A stretch of DNA of 64,000 nucleotides from NCBI RefSeq assembly GCF_008802365.1, contig NZ_VZQZ01000004.1, forward strand, positions 124,001 to 188,000. The letters run 5' to 3'. Every line of letters begins with the position of its first letter. Position 1 is the stretch's first letter. The translations under genes and the position numbers were made by a program. Below, one piece after another: positions 42,895 to 51,511 of the stretch. Below the pieces are notes generated by a model. It was not told the DNA's origin and did not search any database. It saw only the letters and a list, made by a program, of their open reading frames with translations. Origin of the DNA: Oryzomonas japonica. GTDB taxonomy: Bacteria; Desulfobacterota; Desulfuromonadia; Geobacterales; Pseudopelobacteraceae.

Positions 42895-43571
42895 GCCGCC
42901 GCGTTTTCGTCATCGGCGACGTGCACGGCTGCGCCCGCACCCTGCGGGAGCTGGTCATCAGGGGGGTCCGCCTTACCCCCAGCGACACCCTCTACCTGCT
43001 GGGAGACCTGATCGACCGGGGACCGGACAGCAAGGGGGTGCTGGACTTTATCTTCGAACTGACCGCCGCCGGTTACAACGTGGCCTCGGTGCAGGGGAAC
43101 CACGAGGAGATGTGCCTGCGCGCCCCCTACGGCCGGCCGGCCATGGATATGTGGACCTCCAACGGCGGCCTGACCACCCTGGCCAGTTTCCTGGCCGACG
43201 GTCCGGGGGACATTCCCCACCGCTACCTCCAGTATCTCGGCTCCCTTCCCCCTTATATCCTGCTGGACCACTTCGTCATCGTCCATGCCGGGCTCAACTT
43301 CGACCGGGAGCCTCCCTTCGGACCCCTGGACGATACCGAGGCCATGCTCTGGACCCGCTCCGACGTGGTGGAACGGCAGCGCATCGGCGGCAGGCGGCTC
43401 ATCTGCGGCCATACCATGGTCACACGCCAGCGGCTGGAGGCCTCCCTGAAAAGCGACAAGATCATGCTGGACAACGGCTGCGTCACCGCCCGGTTTCCCG
43501 ACATGGGATACCTGGCGGCCCTGGAGCTGAACAGCATGCGGGTGGTCTTTCAGGAAAACATCGACCAATAG
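42891..43571 (+). CDS. Serine/threonine-protein-phosphatase-like metallophosphoesterase
   Basis: 226 residues. All PPP-family motifs are present: GDVHGC, GDLIDRGPDS, GNHEE, then VHAGL and CGHTM. Similar in size to bacteriophage-lambda-type PrpA/B and to ApaH-like enzymes. Substrate (phosphoprotein or dinucleotide) unknown. Translationally coupled to the glycerate kinase by a 4-base overlap. Confidence 0.9.
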   Translation: MSRRVFVIGDVHGCARTLRELVIRGVRLTPSDTLYLLGDLIDRGPDSKGVLDFIFELTAAGYNVASVQGNHEEMCLRAPYGRPAMDMWTSNGGLTTLASFLADGPGDIPHRYLQYLGSLPPYILLDHFVIVHAGLNFDREPPFGPLDDTEAMLWTRSDVVERQRIGGRRLICGHTMVTRQRLEASLKSDKIMLDNGCVTARFPDMGYLAALELNSMRVVFQENIDQ

Positions 43572-43629
43572 GACATATCCTGTCGTACTTCTCCACCATA
43601 CTCCTCCGCACAACGAATGCGGGGCCCCC

Positions 43630-44916
43630 ATGAACAATCGGACTTTCGAACAACGCCTGGAAATACTGGCCGACAGCGCCAAATACGATGTTTCCTGCTC
43701 CTCCAGCGGCAGCAACCGCCGGGGCGCGCCCGGCGGGGTGGGGAGCACCGCCGTCGCCGGGATCTGCCACACCTGGACCGCCGACGGCCGCTGCATCTCC
43801 CTCCTCAAGATCCTGCTCACCAACGCCTGCATCTACGACTGCGCCTACTGCGTCAACCGCCGCAGCAACGACATCCCCCGGGCCGCCTTCACCCCGGCGG
43901 AGGTGGTGCGGCTGACCATGGATTTCTACCGCCGCAACTACATCGAGGGGCTGTTCCTCAGCACCGGCGTCACCCGCTCCGCCGACCACACCATGGAGCA
44001 GTTGATCGCGGTGGTGCGCAAGCTGCGGGACGAGGAGCGTTTCAACGGCTATGTCCACCTCAAGATCGTGCCGGGGGCCGACCCGCTGCTGGTGGCCGAG
44101 GCGGGTCGCTACGCCGACCGGGTCAGCGTCAATATCGAGCTCCCCACCCGCCAGAGCCTGGCGCTTCTGGCGCCGGACAAGCCGCGGGAGTCGGTGATCG
44201 CCCCCATGCGCCAGGTGAGCGGCCTCATCGCCTCGGCCCGCGAAGAGCGCAAGAAATCCCGCACGGCGCCGCAGTTCGCCCCGGCCGGACAGAGCACCCA
44301 GTTGATCGTGGGGGCCACCCCCGAGAGCGACCGGGAGATCGTCACCCTGGCGGAGGGGCTCTACCGCCGCCTGGACATGCGGCGGGTCTACTACTCGGCC
44401 TTTGTGCCCGGCTCCAGCGACCGTCGCCTGCCGGCGCTCCCCACGCCGCCACTGTTGCGGGAACATCGCCTGTACCAGGCCGACTGGCTGCTGCGTTTCT
44501 ACGGCTTTGCCGCCCACGAGCTGCTGGACGAGGAACGCCCCAACCTGGACATGCGTTTCGATCCCAAGAGCGACTGGGCCGTGCGCCACCTGGGCCTGTT
44601 CCCGGTGGAGGTGAACAGCGTCGAGTACGAGGTGCTGCTCCGGGTGCCGGGCATCGGCGTGCGCTCGGCCCAGCGCATCGTCGCCGCCCGCCGCCATGCC
44701 CGGCTGGGGGAGGCGGAGTTGAAGCGGTTGGGTGTAGTGCTCAAGCGGGCGCGCTATTTCCTGACCGCCGGCGGCCGCTACCTGGGGGGAATCCGCCTGG
44801 ACGGGGCCACCCTGGTGGCGCGGCTTCTGGCGCCGGAGCGGCGTCCGGCCCGATTGGATCAACTGGAACTGTTTCCGGAGACCCCCGACGCCTCGGCCCT
44901 GACGGGGGAGTTGTGA
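43630..44916 (+). CDS. Putative DNA modification/repair radical SAM protein (TIGR03916)
   Basis: 428 residues. An unusual N-terminus (YDVSCSSSGSNRRG) precedes the radical SAM cluster CIYDCAYC (Cx3Cx2C), which binds a 4Fe-4S centre. A C-terminal helix-hairpin-helix (LRVPGIGVRSAQRIVAARRH) points to DNA binding. This family always travels with a DUF4130 protein, as here, where the next gene starts in a GTGA overlap. The reaction is not established. Confidence 0.9.
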   Translation: MNNRTFEQRLEILADSAKYDVSCSSSGSNRRGAPGGVGSTAVAGICHTWTADGRCISLLKILLTNACIYDCAYCVNRRSNDIPRAAFTPAEVVRLTMDFYRRNYIEGLFLSTGVTRSADHTMEQLIAVVRKLRDEERFNGYVHLKIVPGADPLLVAEAGRYADRVSVNIELPTRQSLALLAPDKPRESVIAPMRQVSGLIASAREERKKSRTAPQFAPAGQSTQLIVGATPESDREIVTLAEGLYRRLDMRRVYYSAFVPGSSDRRLPALPTPPLLREHRLYQADWLLRFYGFAAHELLDEERPNLDMRFDPKSDWAVRHLGLFPVEVNSVEYEVLLRVPGIGVRSAQRIVAARRHARLGEAELKRLGVVLKRARYFLTAGGRYLGGIRLDGATLVARLLAPERRPARLDQLELFPETPDASALTGEL

Positions 44917-45719
44917 CCGCGTGCTACCGCTACGACGGGACCCTGGAGGGGTTCCTCTGCGCCCTGGCTCTGTGCCTCGAATCCGGGGGCGGGGAGGCGG
45001 AGTTCCTGCGGCCGGGGGCCGAGAGCGGGGCGGGGCTGTTCGCGGGCGTCCCCCGCGATGTGGTCACGGAGCGGGAAACGGCGCTCCGCTTCCGGGAGCG
45101 GTTTGTCACAGCGGTATCCCGGGATGCCTTTGCCACCCTGCGCTACGCCTTTCACAGCGAGGCGGCCGGGGTGGAGGAGCTGCTGTGGCGCTATGTGCTT
45201 GCGGGGTTGAAACAGGGAAAACGTCTGGAGCGCATGCTGGCCCAGGAGCCGGTCTGCACGGTGAACCGGCTGGCCCGCGCGGTCTCCCACGAGGCCCACA
45301 GGTTCACCGGGTTCGTGCGTTTCCGGGAGGTGGCGTGGCCTGTGGGGGATTCGTGGGGTGAGGGAGATGGGGAGAAGGGCACTACGTTCCTCTACGCCCG
45401 GATCGAGCCGGCGGTCGATATCCTCGCCTTCATCGCCCCCTTCTTCACGGAGCGGCTCAACGACCGCGACTGGATGATCCACGACCTGCGCCGCTCGCAG
45501 GCGGCGGTGTTCAACCGGGAGACGTGGCGGTTGGTCAGGGAGGTGGAATTGACCAGCCCGCCCGGCTACACCGCCGACGAGGAGGTGTGCAGCCGCCTCT
45601 GGCGCAGCTACTTCCAGCGCATGGCCATACCGGAGCGCCACAACCCCCGGCTCCAGCAGCAACTCGTGCCGTTGCGTTTCCGCGCCCACCTGGTTGAGTT
45701 CGGCGGGGAGGAGTCCTGA
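44913..45719 (+). CDS. TIGR03915/DUF4130 DNA-metabolism protein
   Basis: 268 residues from a GTG start overlapping the stop of the radical SAM gene. The central DUF4130 block is present: RFREVAWPVGD-type FTGFVRFREV, then FLYARIEPAVDILAFIAPFF and NDRDWMIHDLRRSQAAVF. An N-terminal YRYDGTLEGFLCALALCLE is conserved in the family. It is described as a uracil-DNA-glycosylase-neighbour DNA-metabolism protein in some lineages; function unproven. The stop codon lies inside the start of a family-B repeat. Confidence 0.9.
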   Translation: MTACYRYDGTLEGFLCALALCLESGGGEAEFLRPGAESGAGLFAGVPRDVVTERETALRFRERFVTAVSRDAFATLRYAFHSEAAGVEELLWRYVLAGLKQGKRLERMLAQEPVCTVNRLARAVSHEAHRFTGFVRFREVAWPVGDSWGEGDGEKGTTFLYARIEPAVDILAFIAPFFTERLNDRDWMIHDLRRSQAAVFNRETWRLVREVELTSPPGYTADEEVCSRLWRSYFQRMAIPERHNPRLQQQLVPLRFRAHLVEFGGEES

Positions 45720-45772
45720 AGCCGTGACGCCTTCACGGCTCCTCTCGCCCGGCATGCCTCTGACGTCCGTGT
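45715..45772. repeat. Partial copy of MITE-like repeat family B (left half), copy 3
   Basis: CCTGAAGCCGTGACGCC, then CGGCTCCTCTCGCCCG and GCATGCCTCTGACGTCCGTG match the left half of copies 1 and 2. The right half is missing. The left end supplies the stop codon of the DUF4130 gene. Confidence 0.75.
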
Positions 45773-45873
45773 CTCCACCAGAATAGTTCCAATAATGGCC
45801 GTTGACACATCATATAGTGCTGTGATATTGATGATGCGCTAAATATAGCCGATAAAGACAAAAAACGAATACC

Positions 45874-46044
45874 GGATCACGGTGCCCGCAAGGGCTTGAT
45901 AGGGAAGAGGGGTGCAGCTCGAAGAGCCATTCCCCCGCGGACCCGCCGCTGTAAGCGATGACGAAGGGTATTATACGTCACTGGTCGAAAGATCGGGAAG
46001 GCGCCCGGAGGATGAATCGCGAGCCAGAAGACCTGCCCTGATCT
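45874..46044 (+). promoter_or_regulatory. Cobalamin (AdoCbl) riboswitch aptamer
   Basis: Conserved parts are in order: GGTGCCCGCAAGGGCTT, GATAGGGAA, GGTGCAGCTCGAAGAGCC, the CCCGCGGACCCGCCGCTGTAA core, GGGAAGGCG and the B12 box GAGCCAGAAGACCTGCC. The P1 ends GGATCA and TGATCTC pair. It precedes a terminator and the btuB operon, so coenzyme B12 binding should shut the operon off. Confidence 0.95.
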
Positions 46045-46106
46045 CAGCACTCGAAAATTCCCCGTGGTAAGGGAAGAGTGAATCCATTACCAGACTTTGA
46101 ATACGA

Positions 46107-46145
46107 AAAGTCCGCTTGATGCTTCGGCACATGCGGACTTTTTTT
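46107..46145 (+). terminator. Riboswitch expression-platform terminator
   Basis: AAAAGTCCGC and GCGGACTTTTTTT form a stem capped by TGC-TTCG-GCA. It lies 60 bases after the B12 box. Between them, CACTC...TTCCC and GGGAA-GAGTG form a further hairpin that may take part in switching. Confidence 0.9.
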
Positions 46146-46167
46146 ATGCCGTAACCCGTCGCGCCAA

Positions 46168-46240
46168 GCGCGAAACAGCCACGGGGAGCAATCCCGGGAA
46201 GGCGGGCGAGTAGGTGGCCCTGAGCCGGAAGACCGCTCCA
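46168..46240 (+). promoter_or_regulatory. Truncated second cobalamin aptamer (3' half)
   Basis: Between the terminator and btuB, CAGCCACGGGGAGCAATC, CGGGAAGGCGGGCGAG and GAGCCGGAAGACC reproduce the order of the 3' half of a cobalamin aptamer, including a B12 box. The 5' half (GGTGCCC and GATAGGGAA) is missing. Whether it still folds or binds is unknown. Confidence 0.65.
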
Positions 46241-46265
46241 TTCGCACCTTCGAGAGAGGAATGTC

Positions 46266-48092
46266 ATGAAGAAGAACGTTGTAAACCTGTTGTGCGTACT
46301 GTTGCTGGCTACCCCGGCCTTTGCCGAACCGCCCGATGCCGTCCTGCCGGAGATCGTGGCAACCGCTTCCCGCTGGGAAGAGTCCGTGGAGCGCGTCCCG
46401 CAGGATATGGCCGTCATTACCCGGGCCGATCTGGAGAAACGGGGCGTCCCTTTTGTCGTTGACCTCTTGAGGCTCCAGCCGGATGTGCAGGTCGTGCAAA
46501 ACGGCGGCCCCGGTACGAACGCCACCCTGCTCATGCGTGGCGGCGGCAGCAATCAGGTGCTGGTGCTGGTCGACGGCATCAAGTTCAACAGCCCCTCCAC
46601 CGGTTCCGCGGACCTGTCCACGTTGCTGACCACCGATATCGAGCGCATCGAGATCATCAAAGGCCCCCAGAGCACCCTCTACGGCTCGGAGGCCATGGCC
46701 GGCGTGGTCAACATCATCACCAAAAAAGGGGAAGGCAAACCGAAGGCCGACCTGAGCGTCGAGGGGGGCTCGTTTTCCACCGTCAGGACGGCAGGGTCGG
46801 TTTCCGGTGGCACGGACAGGACGAGTTACCGGCTGTCCGCCACCTACTTCGATACCGACGGCATCCCCACAGCCAAAAACGGCTCAATGCCGAACGGCAC
46901 CACGAACAAGTCGGTATCGGCCCGGCTCGGCGCCAACCCGGCCGACAACGCCTCCATCGAACTCAACCTGCGCTACGGGGCGGACAAGACGCAGCTCGAC
47001 AATTACGCCTTCGGAACCGGGCCGGTGGACACTCGGAACTACATCCAAAAGCACGAGAACTATCTCGTGGCCGCCACCGGGAAAATCTTTCCCTGGGAGA
47101 AGTACGAACAGAGCCTGACCCTCTCATATCTCCGCGATAACCTGAACACCACGGACCCTGTCACCGCCTACAATAATTACCGGATCAACGCGACCACCGA
47201 ACTCCTGGACTGGCAACACACGCTTGATCTGCACCCGTTGACCATAACCGGGGGATTTGCCTACCGCTACGAATCGGCCAACAATGAGGGGGCGTTCGAC
47301 GAGTCGATTGACAACAGGGCCGGTTATCTCAACGCCAAACTCGGCCTGATCGACGATGCCCTGATTCTCAACGCCGGGTTGCGCTATGACGACCATTCGG
47401 CCTTTGGCGATGCCGTGACCTACCGGACCGGCGTGCTCTATAACCTCAAGCCGCTGGCGATGAGATTCAAGGCAAATCTCGGCAGCGGATTTCGGGCGCC
47501 ATCGCTGAATGAGCTTTACTATCCGAACTACGGCAACCGCGATCTGAAACCGGAAAGAAGCATCGGCTACGACGTCGGTGTCGAAAAGGACCTGCTCGGC
47601 AAGAAGCTGGTGATCGGCGCGACCTGGTTCTGGCAGCGTTACCATGACCTCATCCAGTCGGACCCGACTACCTTCACTGCCGTCAATATCGGAAACGCTC
47701 TGACCGAGGGGGTGGAGGTCACGGCAACCGCCCTTCCTCTCGCCGATCTGAAATTGAATGCCGGTTACACCTACCTTAACGCGGTCGACAAGGACACCGG
47801 TGCCTCTCTTACGCTCCGCCCACGGAACAAATTCACGTCATCCGTTGAATATACCCTGGCCAAACTGACGGTGATCGGTGAATACCGGTATGTTGCCAAA
47901 CGGTACGATGCGACGCTGAACCGTGACCTGTCCCCCTATGCCCTTGTCAATCTGAAGGGCTCGTATCTCCTGCACAAAAACCTTTCGCTCTTTGCACGAA
48001 TCGACAATCTTTTGGACAAGTCGTACGAGGAGGCCGGCGGCTATGGCACTCCCGGAATCTCCGCCTTTGGCGGCGTCAAGGTTGCGTTTTAA
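46266..48092 (+). CDS. btuB: TonB-dependent vitamin B12 receptor BtuB
   Basis: 608 residues, an outer-membrane 22-strand barrel. Signal peptide at about 1-20 (LCVLLLATPAFA). The plug domain follows: PEIVATASRWEESVE (TonB-box region), VLVLVDGIKFNSP, IERIEIIKGPQSTLYGSEAM and GVVNIITKKG. The C-terminal barrel ends in Phe (GGVKVAF). It takes up corrinoids with energy from TonB. Identification as BtuB rests on size, the upstream cobalamin riboswitch and the btuFCD genes that follow. A GAGAGAGG site precedes the ATG. Confidence 0.93.
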   Translation: MKKNVVNLLCVLLLATPAFAEPPDAVLPEIVATASRWEESVERVPQDMAVITRADLEKRGVPFVVDLLRLQPDVQVVQNGGPGTNATLLMRGGGSNQVLVLVDGIKFNSPSTGSADLSTLLTTDIERIEIIKGPQSTLYGSEAMAGVVNIITKKGEGKPKADLSVEGGSFSTVRTAGSVSGGTDRTSYRLSATYFDTDGIPTAKNGSMPNGTTNKSVSARLGANPADNASIELNLRYGADKTQLDNYAFGTGPVDTRNYIQKHENYLVAATGKIFPWEKYEQSLTLSYLRDNLNTTDPVTAYNNYRINATTELLDWQHTLDLHPLTITGGFAYRYESANNEGAFDESIDNRAGYLNAKLGLIDDALILNAGLRYDDHSAFGDAVTYRTGVLYNLKPLAMRFKANLGSGFRAPSLNELYYPNYGNRDLKPERSIGYDVGVEKDLLGKKLVIGATWFWQRYHDLIQSDPTTFTAVNIGNALTEGVEVTATALPLADLKLNAGYTYLNAVDKDTGASLTLRPRNKFTSSVEYTLAKLTVIGEYRYVAKRYDATLNRDLSPYALVNLKGSYLLHKNLSLFARIDNLLDKSYEEAGGYGTPGISAFGGVKVAF

Positions 48093-48964
48093 TGGCGCGG
48101 AAGCTGTGCGGCGTAACGCGGTGGGCTCTCTGCCTGCTCGTCCTCTGCGGATGGCATCGGGCCGCGTATTGCACTCCTCGGCCCCCGCAGCGGATCGTCT
48201 CCCTCGCCCCGGCCATGACCGAGATCATGTTCTCCCTTGGGGTGGGGGAACGGATCGTGGGGGTGACCACGGTGTGCGACCGGCCCGACGCGGCCCGGAG
48301 CAAGGCGAAGGTCGGCGGCATGGCGAACCCGTCCATCGAGGCGATCGCCGCCCTGAAGCCGGATCTGGTGGTCATGACCAGCGACGGGAACCCGAAGGCC
48401 GTGGCCGAACGGCTGGCCCGGCTCGGTATCCGAACCTATGTCTTCACGTCCCGGCGCCTGACCGAACTGCCCGGCGGCATCCGGGAGATGGGCCGGGCTT
48501 TGGGGGCCTCTCCCGCCGCCAACCGCCTTGCGGGACAACTGGAGACGGCAATCCGGGACGTCGCGGCGTCGCACTGGGGGAAGCCGCCGCAAACAGGCGC
48601 AGGCGGGGGGGGCAGAAAGGCGATCTTCGTCATCTGGCCCAGTCCCCTGATCGTGGCCGGGCCCGGTACGATCCTGGACGATGCCATGCGGATGAGCGGT
48701 TTGCACAATATCGCCGCCGACGCCAAGGCCGCCTATCCCCGCTTCTCCCTGGAGGCGGTCATCGAACGGAGGCCCGATGTGATCCTGATCGGTAAGGGGC
48801 ACGACGACATGCGGGCGCTTTCCAAGGGATTCCTGAAGAGTATCGGCATGCTCGAAGCGGTGCAGAAGGGGCGGGTCTGCTTCATGGACGACGCCCTGTA
48901 TCGCCCCGGCCCGAGGATACCCACGGGTCTGGCGGAGTTGGACCGTTGCGGGAGGATGCCGTGA
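48092..48964 (+). CDS. btuF: Cobalamin ABC transporter substrate-binding protein BtuF
   Basis: 290 residues. Exported (signal peptide WALCLLVLCGWHRAAYC). Class III periplasmic binding protein with RIVSLAPAMTEIMFSLGVGE, TTVCDRPDAA and DLVVMTSDGNPKAVAERLA, typical of BtuF. It delivers B12 from the periplasm to BtuCD. The start codon shares one base with the btuB stop (TAATG), and the stop overlaps btuC. Confidence 0.92.
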   Translation: MARKLCGVTRWALCLLVLCGWHRAAYCTPRPPQRIVSLAPAMTEIMFSLGVGERIVGVTTVCDRPDAARSKAKVGGMANPSIEAIAALKPDLVVMTSDGNPKAVAERLARLGIRTYVFTSRRLTELPGGIREMGRALGASPAANRLAGQLETAIRDVAASHWGKPPQTGAGGGGRKAIFVIWPSPLIVAGPGTILDDAMRMSGLHNIAADAKAAYPRFSLEAVIERRPDVILIGKGHDDMRALSKGFLKSIGMLEAVQKGRVCFMDDALYRPGPRIPTGLAELDRCGRMP

Positions 48965-49932
48965 AGCGCGCCCGTGGCACCGCTCTCGTGGCAACGGCAC
49001 TGTGCGTTGCCTCGTTGTGCGTCATCATTATCTCGATAGCCAGCGGCCCGCGACTGTTGAACCCCTTCACCATGGACCGGGAAACCTGCCGGACACTCCT
49101 CGCCATCAGGCTCCCCCGGACCGCCGCCGCCCTGCTCATGGGGGGCGCCCTCGGGGCGTCGGGCGCCATTCTCCAGGGGATCTTCCGCAACCCCCTGGCT
49201 GACCCGTACATCCTGGGCATTTCCAGCGGCGCATCCTTGGCCGCCTCGTTCGGGCTCATGTTCGGCCTCTCCCTGTTCGCGCTCAGCGTTCCCCTGCTGG
49301 CGTTTCTGGGGGCCATCGCAACGGGCGTCGCCGTCGTCATCCTGGGGCGCGGCTGGAAAGGGTTGCAGCCCGACCGGCTCCTTTTGGCCGGTGTGGGCGT
49401 CGGGTTCTTCCTCTCCGCCCTGCTCATGCTGGTCATGACTATTTCCGTGGACGATGGCCTCAGGCGGGCCATCCTCTGGATGTCCGGCGATCTCTCCCTG
49501 GTGGATTGGGGGCTGCTCCCCGTGGGGTTTCTCTTCATCCTTGCCGGGTTGGGTCTTGCCGTGGCACGGCGCAAGGGGCTGAACGCCCTGACCCTGGGGG
49601 ACGACATCGCCTACAGCCTGGGCTTCAACCCGGCGCGGGAGCGGCTCGCTCTCTTCATTGCCGCGTCGCTCATGACCGCCGCGTCGGTCGCCCTGGGGGG
49701 CGTTGTCGGCTTCATCGGGCTCGTGGTCCCCCATGTAGTCCGCCGCCATGTGGGCTCGGACGCCGCCGTGGTGCTGCCGCTCTCGGTGGTTGCCGGGGGG
49801 ACCCTGCTCTGCGTCGCCGACGCCGTCGGCAGGACCGTCGCCGCGCCGCTGGAACTTCCCGCCGGGGTGATCGCCGCGCTTATCGGCTCCCCCTATTTCA
49901 TCTTTCTCCTGGGGCGGAGGAGGATCTGCTGA
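48961..49932 (+). CDS. btuC: Cobalamin ABC transporter permease BtuC
   Basis: 323 residues, FecCD family with about ten membrane spans. RLPRTAAALLMGGALGASGA, FRNPLADPYILGISSGASL and the ATPase-coupling region VVGFIGLVVPHVVRR are conserved. GTG start at 48961 overlaps the btuF stop (GTGA); a TTG five codons earlier is possible. Pairs with the next gene product to drive B12 across the inner membrane. Confidence 0.92.
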   Translation: MKRARGTALVATALCVASLCVIIISIASGPRLLNPFTMDRETCRTLLAIRLPRTAAALLMGGALGASGAILQGIFRNPLADPYILGISSGASLAASFGLMFGLSLFALSVPLLAFLGAIATGVAVVILGRGWKGLQPDRLLLAGVGVGFFLSALLMLVMTISVDDGLRRAILWMSGDLSLVDWGLLPVGFLFILAGLGLAVARRKGLNALTLGDDIAYSLGFNPARERLALFIAASLMTAASVALGGVVGFIGLVVPHVVRRHVGSDAAVVLPLSVVAGGTLLCVADAVGRTVAAPLELPAGVIAALIGSPYFIFLLGRRRIC

Positions 49933-50714
49933 TGCCGGAGGATGCCGCCATGACCACGCTCGAATTCGCCAACGTCTCGTTCTCCTACAACCCGCACGGA
50001 TTTATGGAGCAGCTCTCCTTTGCCGTGGCCGGTGGGGAACTGGTCGGTCTCATGGGGCCTAACGGCGCGGGGAAGTCGACGATCCTCAAGCTTGCGGCGG
50101 GGCTTCTCTCCCCGCAACAGGGGGAGGTGCTGGTGGGCAAACGGGCGATCCGCTCCTATGGCGGGAACGAGCGGGCGCAGCTCGTGGCCTACCTCCCGCA
50201 GACACTGGATACCCAGGTCCCGTTCCGTGTGGCCGAACTCGTGGGGATGGGGGCGTACCCCCGTAGCGGGGAGGCGGCGCTCACCGTGGGGGAAGCGCTC
50301 CACCTCACGGGGCTGGGGGGCAAGGCGACGGCGTTCCTTACCGAACTGAGCGGCGGGGAGCAACGGCGGGCCTATATCGCCATGACCCTGGTCCAGGGGG
50401 CGCGGGTGCTGCTCCTGGACGAGCCGTTGGCGAGCCTGGACATCAGGTACCAGTTCGACCTGTATCGGCTTCTGAAGGACATTGCCCGGGATAAAGGCGT
50501 GTCCGTATGCCTGTCGCTGCACGATATCGGCATGGGGGCCCTGCTGGACCGGCTCCTCCTGCTCAAGCGCGGGCGGGTGGTCGCCGAGGGCGATCCGGGC
50601 AGCGTCCTCACGGATGAGATGGTGCGGGACGCCTTCGACCTGGACGATGCCGCCGACAGCTACACGGCGGCGCATCGCGCCGTGGGCCTGGCCCTTGAGC
50701 GGCAACCCCGGTGA
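49932..50714 (+). CDS. btuD: Cobalamin ABC transporter ATPase BtuD
   Basis: 260 residues. Walker A GPNGAGKST, Q-loop YLPQTLD, signature LSGGEQRRAYIAM, Walker B VLLLDEPLASLD and H-loop LSLHD are all intact. Powers the BtuC permease. ATG 49932 overlaps the btuC stop by one base (TGATG); a second ATG six codons on is an alternative. Larger ORF extensions upstream run antiparallel in meaning to btuC and are rejected. Confidence 0.93.
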   Translation: MPEDAAMTTLEFANVSFSYNPHGFMEQLSFAVAGGELVGLMGPNGAGKSTILKLAAGLLSPQQGEVLVGKRAIRSYGGNERAQLVAYLPQTLDTQVPFRVAELVGMGAYPRSGEAALTVGEALHLTGLGGKATAFLTELSGGEQRRAYIAMTLVQGARVLLLDEPLASLDIRYQFDLYRLLKDIARDKGVSVCLSLHDIGMGALLDRLLLLKRGRVVAEGDPGSVLTDEMVRDAFDLDDAADSYTAAHRAVGLALERQPR

Positions 50715-50721
50715 GGACGAG

Positions 50722-51465
50722 ATGACGGCCAAAGGGCTCGGCACCTGCCTGATCGGGTCGCTCCTCCTCCACCTCGCCCTGGGTATCTTGGCGACGCGCA
50801 GGCCGCCCGGGACGCCTGCCGCGGTGCGTGCCGTCGAGGTCTTTGCCGTCGAGCCGTCGGACTCACGGTTGCCGAGGACGGGGGCCTCGAAGCCCGCGCA
50901 TAGCGGTAACGCTCCGCAACGGCCCGGCCCGGAAACGGACCGGGAGCAACCGCGGCCCCCGGTCGTCAAGCCTGCTGCCTTCCATGACGACCGGAGTGCA
51001 GGGGCAAAAGTCCCTATGGCGGCCGCCCCTCCGGTGCCGCCGGCTCCCCGCGCCGTATCCGTCGGCATACCAGTTGGCATACCGGCCGGCCCGCTGCCCG
51101 CCCGTCCCCCCGGGGAAAAACCGGGAGGCGCGCCGCCCGGGCCGACCGGGCAGGAGCCGGCAGCGGGGCGGGTCATGGCGTTGGGGGATGTGGGGGCGCC
51201 GCGCTTCATCCATCGGGAAGCGCCGCTCTACCCGCTCATTGCCCGTAGGCTGGGGAAAGAGGGGCGGGTCGTCGTGCGGCTGTCGCTGGATGCCCAGGGA
51301 AGGGTACAGGGGATCGAGACCGTCGAGGCAAACGGTTTCGGTTTTGCCGAAGCGGCGAGCGCCGCCATCAGGAAATCGTCCTTTGCGCCGGCGGTGAAAA
51401 ACGGCAGAGGCGTATCGTCCCAGGTCCTGGTGCCGGTGCGGTTTGTTCTGCACGAAGGTGAGTGA
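50722..51465 (+). CDS. tonB: TonB-family energy transducer
   Basis: 247 residues. A single N-terminal membrane anchor (IGSLLLHLALGILA), a long Pro/Ala/Gly-rich periplasmic spacer (about residues 60-155) and a C-terminal TonB domain (YPLIARRLGKEGRVVVRLSL, FAEAASAAIRKSSFAPA). It couples inner-membrane proton motive force to outer-membrane receptors, here presumably BtuB. No exbB or exbD accompanies it, so the motor must come from elsewhere. It is the last gene of the B12 operon, 7 bases after btuD. Confidence 0.92.
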   Translation: MTAKGLGTCLIGSLLLHLALGILATRRPPGTPAAVRAVEVFAVEPSDSRLPRTGASKPAHSGNAPQRPGPETDREQPRPPVVKPAAFHDDRSAGAKVPMAAAPPVPPAPRAVSVGIPVGIPAGPLPARPPGEKPGGAPPGPTGQEPAAGRVMALGDVGAPRFIHREAPLYPLIARRLGKEGRVVVRLSLDAQGRVQGIETVEANGFGFAEAASAAIRKSSFAPAVKNGRGVSSQVLVPVRFVLHEGE

Positions 51466-51511
51466 AGCCCGCAGCGACCTCAGAACGTGGCGTGTCGGGG
51501 GACGGTTTCGG

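Noticed and set aside
43617-44912. Long frame preceding DUF4130 opposite-phase to the radical SAM gene
   Set aside because: Only the part from the GTG at 44913 matches a protein family; the earlier part overlaps the radical SAM gene in another frame.
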